NCBI GenBank assembly: GCA_902464015.1
Contig: CABQHM010000026.1
Location: 1-46,638, forward strand
Length of the DNA stretch: 46,638 bases
Source of the DNA: an uncultured Coriobacteriales bacterium
GTDB lineage: Bacteria > Actinomycetota > Coriobacteriia > Coriobacteriales > UMGS124
Direction of reading: 5' to 3'
The position numbers and the translations under genes were made by a program. This document shows positions 1 to 8,548 of this stretch, piece after piece. The notes beneath the pieces are model-generated. The model was not told the DNA's origin. It ran no database searches and was given only the letters and a program-made list of their open reading frames with translations. Numbering within the stretch: the first letter of the stretch is position 1; the number at the start of each line of letters is the position of its first letter.

Positions 1-196
1 ATCGTCTCCTATCTTGGGGCGGGGTTAAACGCGCTGGTTTTTTACCAAACACGTTCCTCTTGACCTCGCGCGGCACGGTCGAGGCCGAGACCCCGAGCCT
101 GCGCGCCGCCTCCGACAGGGAGTCGCGGGCCTTGATCCTGTCCTCGATGAAAATCCCGTCTTCCAAAGCGAGCTGTCTGTTCTTTCCCTTGGGCAT
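1..196 (-). mobile_element. IS30-like transposase, N-terminal part (runs off window)
   Basis: The minus strand reads from an ATG at 196 to the window edge without a stop, giving 65 residues. A strong GGAGGTG ribosome binding site lies just upstream. Residues 20-52 form a helix-turn-helix with the typical IS30 pattern: an L-S-E-A-A-R-R-L-G-V helix, then S-A-S-T-V-P-R-E-V-K-R-N. In this family that domain binds the element's terminal repeats, and the DDE catalytic domain follows. The catalytic part lies outside the window, so it cannot be judged whether the element is intact. The canonical S-R-E is P-R-E here. The inverted-repeat end should lie in the roughly 100 bp upstream of 196, but I could not define it. 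Confidence 0.72.
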
Positions 197-703
197 GCCT
201 CACCACCTCCCGGCGCACGCCCGCGTGGGTCGGAAGGTGAGACGATTCTAGCGGCCGCGGGCACCTCCCCGCATCCCTGTGGAACCTCCTTGTTGCAGGA
301 CTAAACGCAACGGTCTTGCGATTCAGAATTCAAATGGCAGCGGTAACAAACATGCCCGCATGCCCGCAGGTCAATCGAAAAACCAAACGTGATTGGGGAG
401 GAATCGAGTGTCGACGGCGCGTCCACAAACACCCTCGAATCTCTAGCATACCCTTCGGCCCGATGCCAGTTCCTGGGTAGCAACACGCCAAATCCACGCT
501 CAAGGGAATCTGCTTGGTTCTTCATCACGGCAGACGCAGTCTGCAAAACAATTAGTCCAATCGCAAGGCACCCCGCCCAGGCAGCCAATCAATCGTTATA
601 TTTACAACATTAAGCCGACCTGTTTACTCTCAAGAAGCTACATCAGTCATATGTTCCTTGTCATGCGGGCAATCTGGAGGCCCACACGACAAGGGAGAGC
701 AAT
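197..703. other. Non-coding stretch upstream of the first reductase operon
   Basis: I see no convincing gene in these 507 bases. A 95-codon minus-strand reading frame (588-301) opens on TTG immediately after a stop and has no ribosome binding site. The stretch is less GC-rich than its surroundings, especially 585-640, which fits a promoter region for the operon starting at 704. No -35/-10 pair stands out enough to call. The left part should also contain one end of the IS30-like element. Confidence 0.5.
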
Positions 704-3376
704 ATGGGTAACATCTTGAACAGGTTTGCTGACAAGTCCTTTGACAGGCGGCGATTTATAAAGGCCGCAGGCCTTTTAGGCACCGCAGCGGCTGTCGGAA
801 TCTCAGGCGCCGGCAACTCGCTTAAAGTCGCTGGGGCCAACGCACCCACGCCAGAAGATCTGGAGAAGGGCGAGTGGCGCACCTTTAACTGCACCACGCC
901 TACGTGCGCCTACCGCTGCCACAATCAGGCCTACGTCGTCGACGGGACAATCGTGCGACAGGGAACGGGCGGCACTCACGAAGACAGCCCCGACTTCCCC
1001 CAGATGCGCCCTTGCGTCAAGGGTATGAGCACGCGCAGGTTCGTGACTGGCCCTGACCGCCTGAAGTACCCCATGAAGCGTAAGCACTGGAACCCCGGAG
1101 GACAGGATTACGCTCCGGAGTTGCGTGGGGCGGACGAGTGGGAGCGAATCAGCTGGGACGAGGCAATCGACCTGATTGCCGGCGAACTTACGCGCATCCG
1201 AGAAACCTACGGCAACAGGAGCTTCCTTGCACTCGGCGAGCTTGAGACCAAGCTGGCTCCTGGCCTCATCGGCTCACCCATCCTAAATGCCCTCGAAGGT
1301 TGCCTCACCACCTGGGGCCAGGCATCCCAAGGCGGCTTCCCCGTCGTCGCGAAGGGTATGCGCGGCTCCTGGTCGGCCGGCGGCGCAGACTCGCAGGACC
1401 GCATGGCAATCCGCCATTCCAAACTCATCGTGTTCTGGGGCACCAACCCCGCCTGGTCGGCATCGGGAGGAAACATGTACCACTTCCTGAATGCTAAAAA
1501 GGCCGGCGCAAAGATCGTCTTCGTCGACCCCTACTTCCACCAGAGCGCCCAGGCCATCGCCGACGAGTGGATTCCCGTCAAACCCGGTACCGACGGAGCC
1601 CTTCTCGAGGCCCTTGCCTACGTTATGATTGACGAGAACCTGCAAGACCAGGAGTTCCTGGACACCTACTGCCTCGGTTTCGACGCCGACCACATGCCCG
1701 AAGACGCGCGCGATCAGGAGAACTTCAGGGATTACATCCTCGGCGCCTACGACGGCATCCCTAAGACCCCCGAGTGGGCGAGTGCGATCTGTGGCACCCC
1801 CGTTGAAACGATTAGGAACTTTGCTCGTGAAATCGCCACCACGAAGCCCATGGCATGGAAGTCCTCCGGCGCGCCCGCCCGCACCTATTACGGCAACCGT
1901 TACGCCCAGCTGTTCTTCACCGTGGGATGGATGACAGGCAACGTTGGCATTCTTGGCTCAGAAATCTCGGCCGGCGCATCTACGCCCAACTCCCAGCTCG
2001 GGACCAAGGGCAACGTGAACATGGTCGCCTTCAGTAAATCTGGATATTCATACCCCCAAAACCCCATTTGCACCGAGCCCCGAGCCGGGAGCAACATCCA
2101 GAACTACAAGCACGACCCCGCCAACGAGTATGGCATCCCGTTCGCCCAGACCTTCAAGGCCATTGTCGACGGCGAATACGCGGTCCCCGGGCCTAGCGGA
2201 GAAACAAAGCCGCTCGACATCCGCTGCATCGTGCGAGACACCATGCACCAGCCCGCAAACCAGCAGTCCGGCGGCGATTACGTCCAACGGGCGTTCCGCA
2301 AAGAAACAGTCGAGTTCGTGCTGGTGCAGGACAAGTTCCTCGTTCCAGACGCCCAATACGCTGATATCGTGCTTCCCGTGACGACGACTCTCGAGGAAAA
2401 GCTGAGCGCTTGCGCCTTCCAGGCCCCCGCCGAGCTCGCGCTTCTCGGCCGCCAGATCATCGAGCCCTACTACGAGGCCAAGAGCGACCCTGAAATCTTC
2501 TTCATGCTGTGCGACAAGCTGGGTCTCGACGAGGAGACCGTGCCCCGCATGACCGTGCTCCAGGCAGAGTTCAACAAGATCCTCGGCGCCACCATCGCCG
2601 CCGAGGACGGCTCCCGCAAGCCTCTGGTCAACGTCAGCCAGGAGGTCCTGGACGAGTGGGGCGTCACCGGCGAGCCCGTCGAGGGCGGCATCGTCGACTT
2701 CGACGAGTTCCTGGCCAACGGCGGCTACCAGCTGCCCCGCCAGGACGGCGACCACTTCATGAACATCTTTGACAAGGCGTTCAGGGACGACCCCGAGGCA
2801 AACCCCGTGCCCACCAAGTCCGGCAAGTACGAGATCTACTGCCAGTCCCTCAAGGACAACTACGACGCCAACTGCTTCAACGACATCGACGCGCTGCCCA
2901 AGTACAAGCCCATGCCCGAGGGCGCCGAGCAGGCCGCAACCGAGGACGAGTACAAGTACCAGCTGCTCACCATCCACATCATGCGCCACTCCCACAGCTC
3001 CTTCGGCAACGTGAAGCAGCTGGACGAGATCTTTGCCAACGATCTGCTCATGAACCCCGCCGACGCCGCCGCGGCCGGCTTCAAGAAGGGCGACTGGGTC
3101 CAGGCCAGCACCATGAACGGCGGCACCATCGTCCGTCGCGTCAACGTCGCCCCCACCCTCATGCCCGGCGTCGTGCTTCTGGGCCAGGGCAACTGGCGCT
3201 CCATCAACCAGCAGACCGGCATCGACGAGGGCGCCAACGCCAACACCCTCTGCAAGTCCGAGCTGCTCGGCGACGGCTACCAGTGCTACAACTCCAATCT
3301 GCTGAAGATCGAGGCATACACCGGTCCCGAGGTCACTCCCGACTACCTGCGTGCCCCCGTCACCCCTGGTCTCTAA
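704..3376 (+). CDS. Tat-exported molybdopterin oxidoreductase, catalytic subunit (DMSO reductase family)
   Basis: An 890-residue protein, normal for the DmsA-like catalytic subunits of the DMSO reductase superfamily. The N-terminus has a twin-arginine signal (D-R-R-R-F-I-K, residues 14-20) followed by an Ala/Gly-rich hydrophobic stretch, so export as a folded, cofactor-loaded protein is expected. Cys63, Cys68, Cys72 and Cys104 match the N-terminal 4Fe-4S site. Residues around 230-280 and 550-600 have the molybdopterin-dinucleotide binding look of the family, and the C-terminus is the molydopterin-binding barrel. The start has AAGGGAG at 691-697. Downstream come the ferredoxin subunit (15 bp gap) and a chaperone. 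It is clearly paralogous to the protein at 9853-12498, for example in the segment containing F-D-A-D-H-M-P-E-D-A. The substrate cannot be read from sequence; DMSO, TMAO, other N- or S-oxides and catechol dehydroxylation all occur in this superfamily. Confidence 0.9.
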   Translation: MGNILNRFADKSFDRRRFIKAAGLLGTAAAVGISGAGNSLKVAGANAPTPEDLEKGEWRTFNCTTPTCAYRCHNQAYVVDGTIVRQGTGGTHEDSPDFPQMRPCVKGMSTRRFVTGPDRLKYPMKRKHWNPGGQDYAPELRGADEWERISWDEAIDLIAGELTRIRETYGNRSFLALGELETKLAPGLIGSPILNALEGCLTTWGQASQGGFPVVAKGMRGSWSAGGADSQDRMAIRHSKLIVFWGTNPAWSASGGNMYHFLNAKKAGAKIVFVDPYFHQSAQAIADEWIPVKPGTDGALLEALAYVMIDENLQDQEFLDTYCLGFDADHMPEDARDQENFRDYILGAYDGIPKTPEWASAICGTPVETIRNFAREIATTKPMAWKSSGAPARTYYGNRYAQLFFTVGWMTGNVGILGSEISAGASTPNSQLGTKGNVNMVAFSKSGYSYPQNPICTEPRAGSNIQNYKHDPANEYGIPFAQTFKAIVDGEYAVPGPSGETKPLDIRCIVRDTMHQPANQQSGGDYVQRAFRKETVEFVLVQDKFLVPDAQYADIVLPVTTTLEEKLSACAFQAPAELALLGRQIIEPYYEAKSDPEIFFMLCDKLGLDEETVPRMTVLQAEFNKILGATIAAEDGSRKPLVNVSQEVLDEWGVTGEPVEGGIVDFDEFLANGGYQLPRQDGDHFMNIFDKAFRDDPEANPVPTKSGKYEIYCQSLKDNYDANCFNDIDALPKYKPMPEGAEQAATEDEYKYQLLTIHIMRHSHSSFGNVKQLDEIFANDLLMNPADAAAAGFKKGDWVQASTMNGGTIVRRVNVAPTLMPGVVLLGQGNWRSINQQTGIDEGANANTLCKSELLGDGYQCYNSNLLKIEAYTGPEVTPDYLRAPVTPGL

Positions 3377-3391
3377 GAGGAGGACTAAACC

Positions 3392-4030
3392 ATGGCACAG
3401 CTCGGCTTTTACCACAACGCTGACAACTGCATCGGCTGCAAGGCCTGCATGGTCGCCTGCAAGGACAAGAACAACCTGCCCCTGGGCGAGAAGATGAGGA
3501 AGGTCTACGACCAGGCCGCCTGCGAGTGGGTCGTCGACGAGAACGGCGGCTACAACCCCACCAACTTCTTCGCCTACAGCGTGAGCGTGGCGTGCAACCA
3601 CTGCTCCAACCCCGCCTGCCTGCCCGCCTGCCCCGTGGGCGCCATTCACAAGCGCGAGGAGGACGGCATCGTCTACCGCGAAGAGGAGCAGTGCATCGGT
3701 TGCGGCTCCTGCGCCCGCGCCTGCCCCTACGAGGCCCCCTATGTGAGCCTCGAGTCCGGCACCTCCCGCAAGTGCGACTTCTGCATGGACCTGATCGACA
3801 AGGGCGAGACCCCCTACTGCGTGGCCGCCTGCCCCATGCGCTGCCTGGAGTACGGCGACATCGAGGAGCTGCGCGCCGAGCACGGCGACCTGTGCGCCAT
3901 CGCCCCCATCCCCGCCGAGACCGGCACCGAGCCCAACATCGTGTTCACGCCCAACCGCCTGAACGCCGACGGCACCATCGAGGGCATTACCCTGAACGAG
4001 CCCCAGGAAGTCGTTTCCCAGACCGTGTAG
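3392..4030 (+). CDS. Four-cluster 4Fe-4S ferredoxin subunit (DmsB-like)
   Basis: A 212-residue protein with four cysteine groups: C-I-G-C-K-A-C at residues 13-19 with a fourth Cys at 23, C-N-H-C..C..C-P-V-G, C-I-G-C-G-S-C..C-P-Y, and C-D-F-C with a long spacer to C-V-A-A-C-P. This is the DmsB/PhsB/NrfC layout, which carries electrons between a membrane donor and the molybdenum subunit. There is no signal peptide of its own, as is usual because it is co-exported with the catalytic subunit. Start chosen by AGGAGG nine bases upstream. No DmsC/NrfD membrane anchor follows, so the electron donor is not encoded in this operon. Confidence 0.9.
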   Translation: MAQLGFYHNADNCIGCKACMVACKDKNNLPLGEKMRKVYDQAACEWVVDENGGYNPTNFFAYSVSVACNHCSNPACLPACPVGAIHKREEDGIVYREEEQCIGCGSCARACPYEAPYVSLESGTSRKCDFCMDLIDKGETPYCVAACPMRCLEYGDIEELRAEHGDLCAIAPIPAETGTEPNIVFTPNRLNADGTIEGITLNEPQEVVSQTV

Positions 4031-4054
4031 CCTGAGAAATCCTAGGATATGAGA

Positions 4055-4144
4055 CGGGCGCCTGGGTCCCCGCGCGAGCAAGCCCAGGCGCCCGATCGGG
4101 TCGAAGCCGTAATCCGACGTACGCGGCTTCGACCCGATCGGGCG
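4055..4144 (+). promoter_or_regulatory. Two overlapping, mutually exclusive hairpins upstream of the chaperone gene
   Basis: Hairpin A pairs 4055-4066 with 4083-4094 (12 bp perfect, loop 16 nt). Hairpin B pairs 4089-4109 with 4124-4144 (21 bp perfect, loop 14 nt). Bases 4089-4094 belong to both stems, so only one can form at a time. They sit between the ferredoxin-subunit gene and the chaperone gene (stop at 4030, start at 4182). Neither is followed directly by a U-run; the only T-run (4174-4180) is 30 nt further on, just before the chaperone start. Possible roles are partial termination to lower chaperone expression, mRNA end protection, or a protein-binding dyad. Confidence 0.6.
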
Positions 4145-4181
4145 GTAATTCAAAAACGTACTCGGAGAAAGGCTTTTTTTC

Positions 4182-4853
4182 ATGGCATACGACGAGACGA
4201 TCAGGCTGGCTCTCACCGGCAGGGCTGCCGTATATAAGACTCTGCAGGCGGCTTTGGCCAACGAGCCTGACGCCCTGGTCCTGGGCCTTCTGGCCGGCGT
4301 CGACCTGGTGGACGTGCTGGGCGCGTTCGGTCTCGATGAGACCGAGGCCCTGGACGTCAAGGTGCGCGCGGGGGAGGTCCTCGCCGGCGGCCAGGATGCG
4401 ATGGATGCCCTGGAAGGCACCTACAACAGGCTTTTTGTCGGCCCAACCGTCCTCGAGGCAGGCCCCTGGGAGTCGCTCTACAAGACTACCGAAAACGTGC
4501 TCTTCTGCGAGACCACGCTCGAGGTGCGCAAGGCCTACGTGGCCCAGGGCTTCATCCCCAACAACTACCCCCATGTGTCCGACGACCACGTGGCGCTCGA
4601 GCTGGATTTCATGCGTCTGCTGGCCGAGCAGGCCCTGGATGCCTGCGAGGCGGGCGATGACGAGACCGCGAAGGCAAAGCTGCGGGCCCAGGCCGACTTT
4701 TTGGCCGACCACCTGAACGTGTGGCTGCCCAAGTTTGCCAAGAAGGCAACCGCCGCCGAGCACGGTGCCTTCTACGGTCCGGTCGCCGCCGTCGCGCGCG
4801 ACTGGGCTCGCTTCGACGCCGAGCTGGTGGGCGAGCTTCTCGCCGCGCTGTAA
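4182..4853 (+). CDS. TorD/DmsD-like molybdoenzyme maturation chaperone
   Basis: A 223-residue, mostly helical, Ala/Leu-rich cytoplasmic protein of the TorD family. These chaperones bind the Tat signal of a molybdoenzyme and hold it back until cofactor is inserted. The family signature region (acidic residues, then D-H, then E-L-x-F-M) is present as D-D-H-V-A-L-E-L-D-F-M at about residues 127-137. The start has GGAGAAAGG at 4164-4172. As third gene of the operon it most likely serves the protein encoded at 704-3376. The gap from the previous gene is 151 bp and holds the hairpins described at 4055-4144. Confidence 0.85.
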   Translation: MAYDETIRLALTGRAAVYKTLQAALANEPDALVLGLLAGVDLVDVLGAFGLDETEALDVKVRAGEVLAGGQDAMDALEGTYNRLFVGPTVLEAGPWESLYKTTENVLFCETTLEVRKAYVAQGFIPNNYPHVSDDHVALELDFMRLLAEQALDACEAGDDETAKAKLRAQADFLADHLNVWLPKFAKKATAAEHGAFYGPVAAVARDWARFDAELVGELLAAL

Positions 4854-4904
4854 CTTGCGGCGGATATTTCCCGAAGCCGCGTGCCGCCAGTCTAACCAAG
4901 AAGA

Positions 4905-4940
4905 ACGCAGGGCTGTCCCCACTCGGGGGCAGCCCTGCGT
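4905..4940. terminator. Bidirectional terminator between convergent genes
   Basis: 4905-4920 pairs with 4925-4940 (16 positions, one G-U or A-C depending on strand) around the loop ACTC. On the minus strand the stem is followed by a T-rich tail (complement of 4890-4904). It lies between the plus-strand chaperone gene (ends 4853) and the minus-strand flavoprotein gene (ends 4964), so it probably stops transcription from both sides. Confidence 0.75.
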
Positions 4941-4963
4941 CAATTGGGTTGCGAACCGGTTGA

Positions 4964-6772
4964 TTAGGCCAGGTCGGCGGCTACGGTTTTGCCGGCGATG
5001 AGGCCGTAGGCAAAGGCCTGGGTCAGGCCGATCATGTAGTTGGCGCCGTCGCGGTTCTCGAGGGCGCCGGTCACGTCGCCGGCGGCATAGAGGCCCTCGA
5101 TGACGGAGCCGTCCTCGCGCTGGACGCGGCCGTCGAGGTCAATCATGACGCCGCCCTGGGCGATGTAGGGCGTGGGGATGAGCTTGCAGGCGTGCATCTT
5201 GCCAGCGGTGTTGAGGGGCTTGAGCGCGGCGTTGCCGAACGCGTCCTCGGTGCCGTTCAGGGCGCAGTCGTTCACGGCGTCGAGGGCGGCCACCAGGCCG
5301 GGGAGGTTGGCCTTCTCGGCCAGGTCGGCGTAGTTGTCGCCCGAGATGATGTCGCCGGTCTGCTTCAGGAAGGTGTAGTCCACGCCGAAGCTGTTGCCGT
5401 TGGGATACAGGCCGTAACTGGCGGCGTCGTCAAAGATCCAGTAAAAGTCGGTGGTGGGCTCTTCCTTGAAGCTGCGCAGGGCGACGATGTAGGAGAGGGA
5501 CTCGTTGACGAAGCGGTCGCCGTTGCCGTTCACCACGATGCCGGGCACGGCGTAGTGGAAGTAGGAAATCTCGGCCAGGGAGACGCCTGCGTGGTAGTGG
5601 CTGGTGACGCCCATGTCCATGCAGCACCAGGCTGCGCCGGCGTCCTTGGCCAGGAACATGCCCGAACCGTCTGCCCAGAAGGGGCCGGTACGGGGGAACT
5701 TCATGTCGTCGGGCTGGTACTCGGCGTACAGCTCGTTGTTCATGATGTAACCGCCGGTGGTCAGGATGACGGCGTCGGCCTTGACCTGGTACTCGGTGCC
5801 GTCGGCGCCCTGGGCGACGAAACCGACGACCTTGTCGCCGTCCATGGTAAGTTCGGTGACGGGGGCCTCGGTGATGATCTCGACACCGTAGTTGGTGCGG
5901 ATGAAGTTGTCCACGATCATCATGGAGTACTTGCCGCCGATCTGGAAGTCGCCGGGCGAGAACACGGGCACGTGGGTCTTACCGATGGGGCAGAAGCCGA
6001 CGCCGATTTCGACGAGCCTGTTCACGGCCTCGCGGGAGGAGTTCAGAATGTTCTTGATGAAGGGCATGTCGGGGTTGTAGTAGGGGCAGTCGGGCATGAG
6101 CAGGTGGTCGGTGTAGTAGTCCAGACGGGCCTGCATGCTGGCGTGGGAGGCCATGATCTTATCGGTGCCCCAGTACTTCTGGATGTCGGTCTCCTGGGTG
6201 TAAATGCCGCCGCCGGTGATGGGGGTGGTGCCGCCGGTGTAGCCCATGCGCTCGCAGATGAGGACAGTCTTGCCCTGTTCGGCGGCAGCCCACGCGGCCA
6301 TGAGGCCGGCGGGGCCGGCGCCGGCGATGGCGACGTCGACGGTCTTCTCGACAACGGTCTTCTCGGGCTCGGGGGCGACGTAGCCGGTGAAGGCCTCGGG
6401 GTCGCCGCCAGCCTCGACGATGGCCTTCTCGACGGCGGAGACGATGGCGCGGGAGGTGATGGTGGAGCCGGTCACGGTGTCGACGTCGAGGCACTGGCTC
6501 TCGACGATGCGGCCAGGCATGGTCTGGCAGGCGTACTCGCCGATGTTGCGGCTCTCGTTGTGGTTGAGGACCTTGACGCCGGCGATGGCGCCGTCGGCGA
6601 TGGTGGTGAGCACGTCGACGGCGCCATGCATGCTCATGCCCTGGGTGATGTACTGGCCGTCGGCGACGGCGGTCTCGGCGACGGCGGTTGCCACGCCGGA
6701 GAGCGCGGCGGCGCCGGCGACGGCGGCGGTGGCACCGATGAAGGTGCGGCGGTCGATCTTGGTCTCGCTCAT
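4964..6772 (-). CDS. Secreted FMN/FAD flavoprotein reductase (fumarate reductase superfamily) with N-terminal FMN-binding domain
   Basis: A 602-residue protein. Residues 7-9 (D-R-R) start a Tat signal (D-R-R-T-F-I-G) with a long Ala/Gly stretch. Residues 40-122 are an FMN-binding domain of the NqrC/RnfG type; T-G-S-T-I-T-S at 101-107 is the motif on whose Thr ApbE attaches FMN. A FAD Rossmann fold follows (G-A-G-P-A-G, 151-156), and L-Y-A-A-G-D-V near the C-terminus is the usual second FAD contact. Where classical fumarate reductases have H-x-T-M-G-G, this protein has Y-I-A-Q-G-G, so another electron acceptor is likely. Start chosen by AGAAGGGG upstream. The LuxR-type membrane regulator at 6971-8392 lies directly upstream on the same strand and may control it. 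Confidence 0.88.
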   Translation of the reverse strand: MSETKIDRRTFIGATAAVAGAAALSGVATAVAETAVADGQYITQGMSMHGAVDVLTTIADGAIAGVKVLNHNESRNIGEYACQTMPGRIVESQCLDVDTVTGSTITSRAIVSAVEKAIVEAGGDPEAFTGYVAPEPEKTVVEKTVDVAIAGAGPAGLMAAWAAAEQGKTVLICERMGYTGGTTPITGGGIYTQETDIQKYWGTDKIMASHASMQARLDYYTDHLLMPDCPYYNPDMPFIKNILNSSREAVNRLVEIGVGFCPIGKTHVPVFSPGDFQIGGKYSMMIVDNFIRTNYGVEIITEAPVTELTMDGDKVVGFVAQGADGTEYQVKADAVILTTGGYIMNNELYAEYQPDDMKFPRTGPFWADGSGMFLAKDAGAAWCCMDMGVTSHYHAGVSLAEISYFHYAVPGIVVNGNGDRFVNESLSYIVALRSFKEEPTTDFYWIFDDAASYGLYPNGNSFGVDYTFLKQTGDIISGDNYADLAEKANLPGLVAALDAVNDCALNGTEDAFGNAALKPLNTAGKMHACKLIPTPYIAQGGVMIDLDGRVQREDGSVIEGLYAAGDVTGALENRDGANYMIGLTQAFAYGLIAGKTVAADLA

Positions 6773-6970
6773 GCGAATCCCCTTCTCTATCTTTGCGGGT
6801 CAGGTCCGGCCCAGAGGGCGAGCACGTTGCCCCCCTGGGCCGGTTGAACGGCTTGGATAGTAGGGTGCCTGGGGACGCGCGGCGGCGGCGCGATGCGGTA
6901 AGTGTTGACGACGGGACCCAAAACAGTGGATGAAAAATGGATGAGAGACCCTGTCGTGCCAGCTAGATGG

Positions 6971-8392
6971 CTATGAGAGCGATCTAAGCAAAACAACGAG
7001 CTCCTCGCGGCTGTGGGTTTCGGTCTTGCGGTAGAGATTGCGCAGGTGCGTTCTCATTGTCGTGGTCGCGATGACGAGCTCGTCCTGAATGGCTTGGTTG
7101 TCGAAGCCCTGTACGAGCATCCTGGCGACGGCGCGCTCTCGGTCGGAGAGACCGTAGCGGGCGGTGGCCACATCGACGCATTTCTCGCATGCCGCGGGAT
7201 CGGTGGGGTCGAAGGGCGGCTTGGAGTCGGCCATCTGTGCCACATGGTTTGTGTCGAGGCAGTAGGTGGCCACGAGCACGCTGGCCACGCAGATGATTGC
7301 CATTACTGCCAGCTGCGGCATCTCGTTTGCCATCATGAGGTCGTAGGCGATGTCTCCCAGGGTGCCGCCTGCGGCCAGTACGAGCTGGCCGACCGCGATG
7401 GTGAAGAAGGGGATGGAGCCGGGCCTCTCGGTACCGACCCTCCAGATGAGCCAGGTGAAAAAGCGGAAGTAGACCCATGAGCAGCTCACGGCGAGGACCT
7501 CGACCGTCTGCTGACCAAAGTCGGTGGCGAACACCAGGAAGGTGGTAAGCACGAGAAGCGGAAGAATCGGGCGCGAGAACGAGGAGGCTTTGACGGAGTT
7601 CTTTGAAAGCAGGGCAACCAGCATCACGACGATATAGACTACAAGGCCGGCGGCGAGCCACAGGAGCTCGTTGGGGATATCGGCTTTTTGCTCGCTAAAG
7701 CCCTGGAGGAGCACCACCATCGTGGCGAAGAGGCCCAGGCCCAGGAACGGCCATACGGGGATGGACGAGAGAGACCCTTTGAGCGTGTTGTGCCAGTCCT
7801 CGGGTTCCGGGGCATTTCGTGTCTTTGCCTTTTCGGGCATCTCGGCCGTGACGGTGGCAAAGAAGACGGCGACGGTTCCGACCGCCATCAGAACGTGCAG
7901 GGCCGCCTGGACGCCGGGACCTGCGAGCATGCATGCCAGGACCAGCAGGAACGAGAAGACGCCCGATGCCGAGACGCAGGTCACCAGCCGGCGCTCGTCG
8001 AGCGCGCAGATGCGTTCGCCCCACAGGGCGATGAAGACCGACGAGAGCAGCGTCGGCATCTGGGCGCAGTCGATAAGGTCGGGGCAGAGCCAGGAGCAGA
8101 CATAGGTGGCTGCGGTACCAAGCACGACGGAAAGCCCGGCAACCGCCGCGAGCGCGCCGCGCGCCCTGCTAAACGAAGGACGCAGGGAGAACAGAGCCGC
8201 AATCAAGAGGGCGACAATCCAGATGCCGTGCTCAAGGGGAGTGCGGACCGAGAGGGCGTCGACTGCCGGCTCGATGGCGGGTGAGAAAAGCGTCGCCGAC
8301 GAGCCAATCAGGCTCCAGGAAAGGTAGAGCCCGTAGCCGAGGGCGACCATGATGATGGAACTGTTGGCTTTGAACGCCTCGCGCAGACCCAT
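6971..8392 (-). CDS. Polytopic membrane protein with C-terminal LuxR-type HTH (transcription regulator)
   Basis: A 473-residue protein: about 380 residues of hydrophobic segments (roughly 10-12 membrane helices), a short cytoplasmic linker, then a LuxR/GerE helix-turn-helix over the last 65 residues (L-S-D-R-E-R-A-V-A-R-M-L, then T-M-R-T-H-L-R-N-L-Y-R-K). Such proteins are thought to sense a ligand in the membrane or outside and activate adjacent genes. I chose ATG 8392 because GAAGGGGG lies just upstream; an in-frame start 30 codons earlier is possible but lacks that site and adds a non-membrane peptide. It is 198 bp upstream of the flavoprotein gene at 4964-6772, same strand, which is the likeliest target. 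Confidence 0.85.
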   Translation of the reverse strand: MGLREAFKANSSIIMVALGYGLYLSWSLIGSSATLFSPAIEPAVDALSVRTPLEHGIWIVALLIAALFSLRPSFSRARGALAAVAGLSVVLGTAATYVCSWLCPDLIDCAQMPTLLSSVFIALWGERICALDERRLVTCVSASGVFSFLLVLACMLAGPGVQAALHVLMAVGTVAVFFATVTAEMPEKAKTRNAPEPEDWHNTLKGSLSSIPVWPFLGLGLFATMVVLLQGFSEQKADIPNELLWLAAGLVVYIVVMLVALLSKNSVKASSFSRPILPLLVLTTFLVFATDFGQQTVEVLAVSCSWVYFRFFTWLIWRVGTERPGSIPFFTIAVGQLVLAAGGTLGDIAYDLMMANEMPQLAVMAIICVASVLVATYCLDTNHVAQMADSKPPFDPTDPAACEKCVDVATARYGLSDRERAVARMLVQGFDNQAIQDELVIATTTMRTHLRNLYRKTETHSREELVVLLRSLS

Positions 8393-8503
8393 ATTTGTTT
8401 CGCCCCCTTCAATCTTTCCGAATCCGAAAGCACATGGTAGCAGAATGGGAGATGAGGGACCTGCTCGCCATGCGGCGAGCAAATGGGACCGGTTGAGAGC
8501 TTG

Positions 8504-8542
8504 GGGGACAGGTTTGTGCCCGCGAGGCGAAACAGTGTCCCC
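8504..8542 (-). terminator. Probable terminator of the second reductase operon
   Basis: GGGGACA (8504-8510) pairs with TGTCCCC (8536-8542), and GTTT/AAAC next to it can extend the stem after a small bulge. It starts 7 bases past the stop codon of the chaperone gene at 8549-9208, read on the minus strand. There is no clear U-tract, so efficiency is uncertain. A second small hairpin (8463-8469 with 8474-8480) lies further on, upstream of the LuxR gene. Confidence 0.45.
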
Positions 8543-8548
8543 GTGTTC

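Noticed and set aside
301..588. 95-codon minus-strand reading frame with a hydrophobic start
   Set aside because: Begins on TTG directly after a stop, has no ribosome binding site and no coding-like composition.
4055..4144. Known riboswitch (molybdenum cofactor type) before the chaperone gene
   Set aside because: The stems are simple perfect dyads without the conserved junction sequences of that riboswitch class.
2048..4420. Very long minus-strand open frame (790 codons) opposite the first reductase operon
   Set aside because: Antisense shadow of GC-rich coding sequence; the product is Gly/Val/Leu-repetitive and the opposite strand encodes clear conserved proteins. The same holds for long frames opposite other genes (5192-6847, 9250-11496, 16265-18301).
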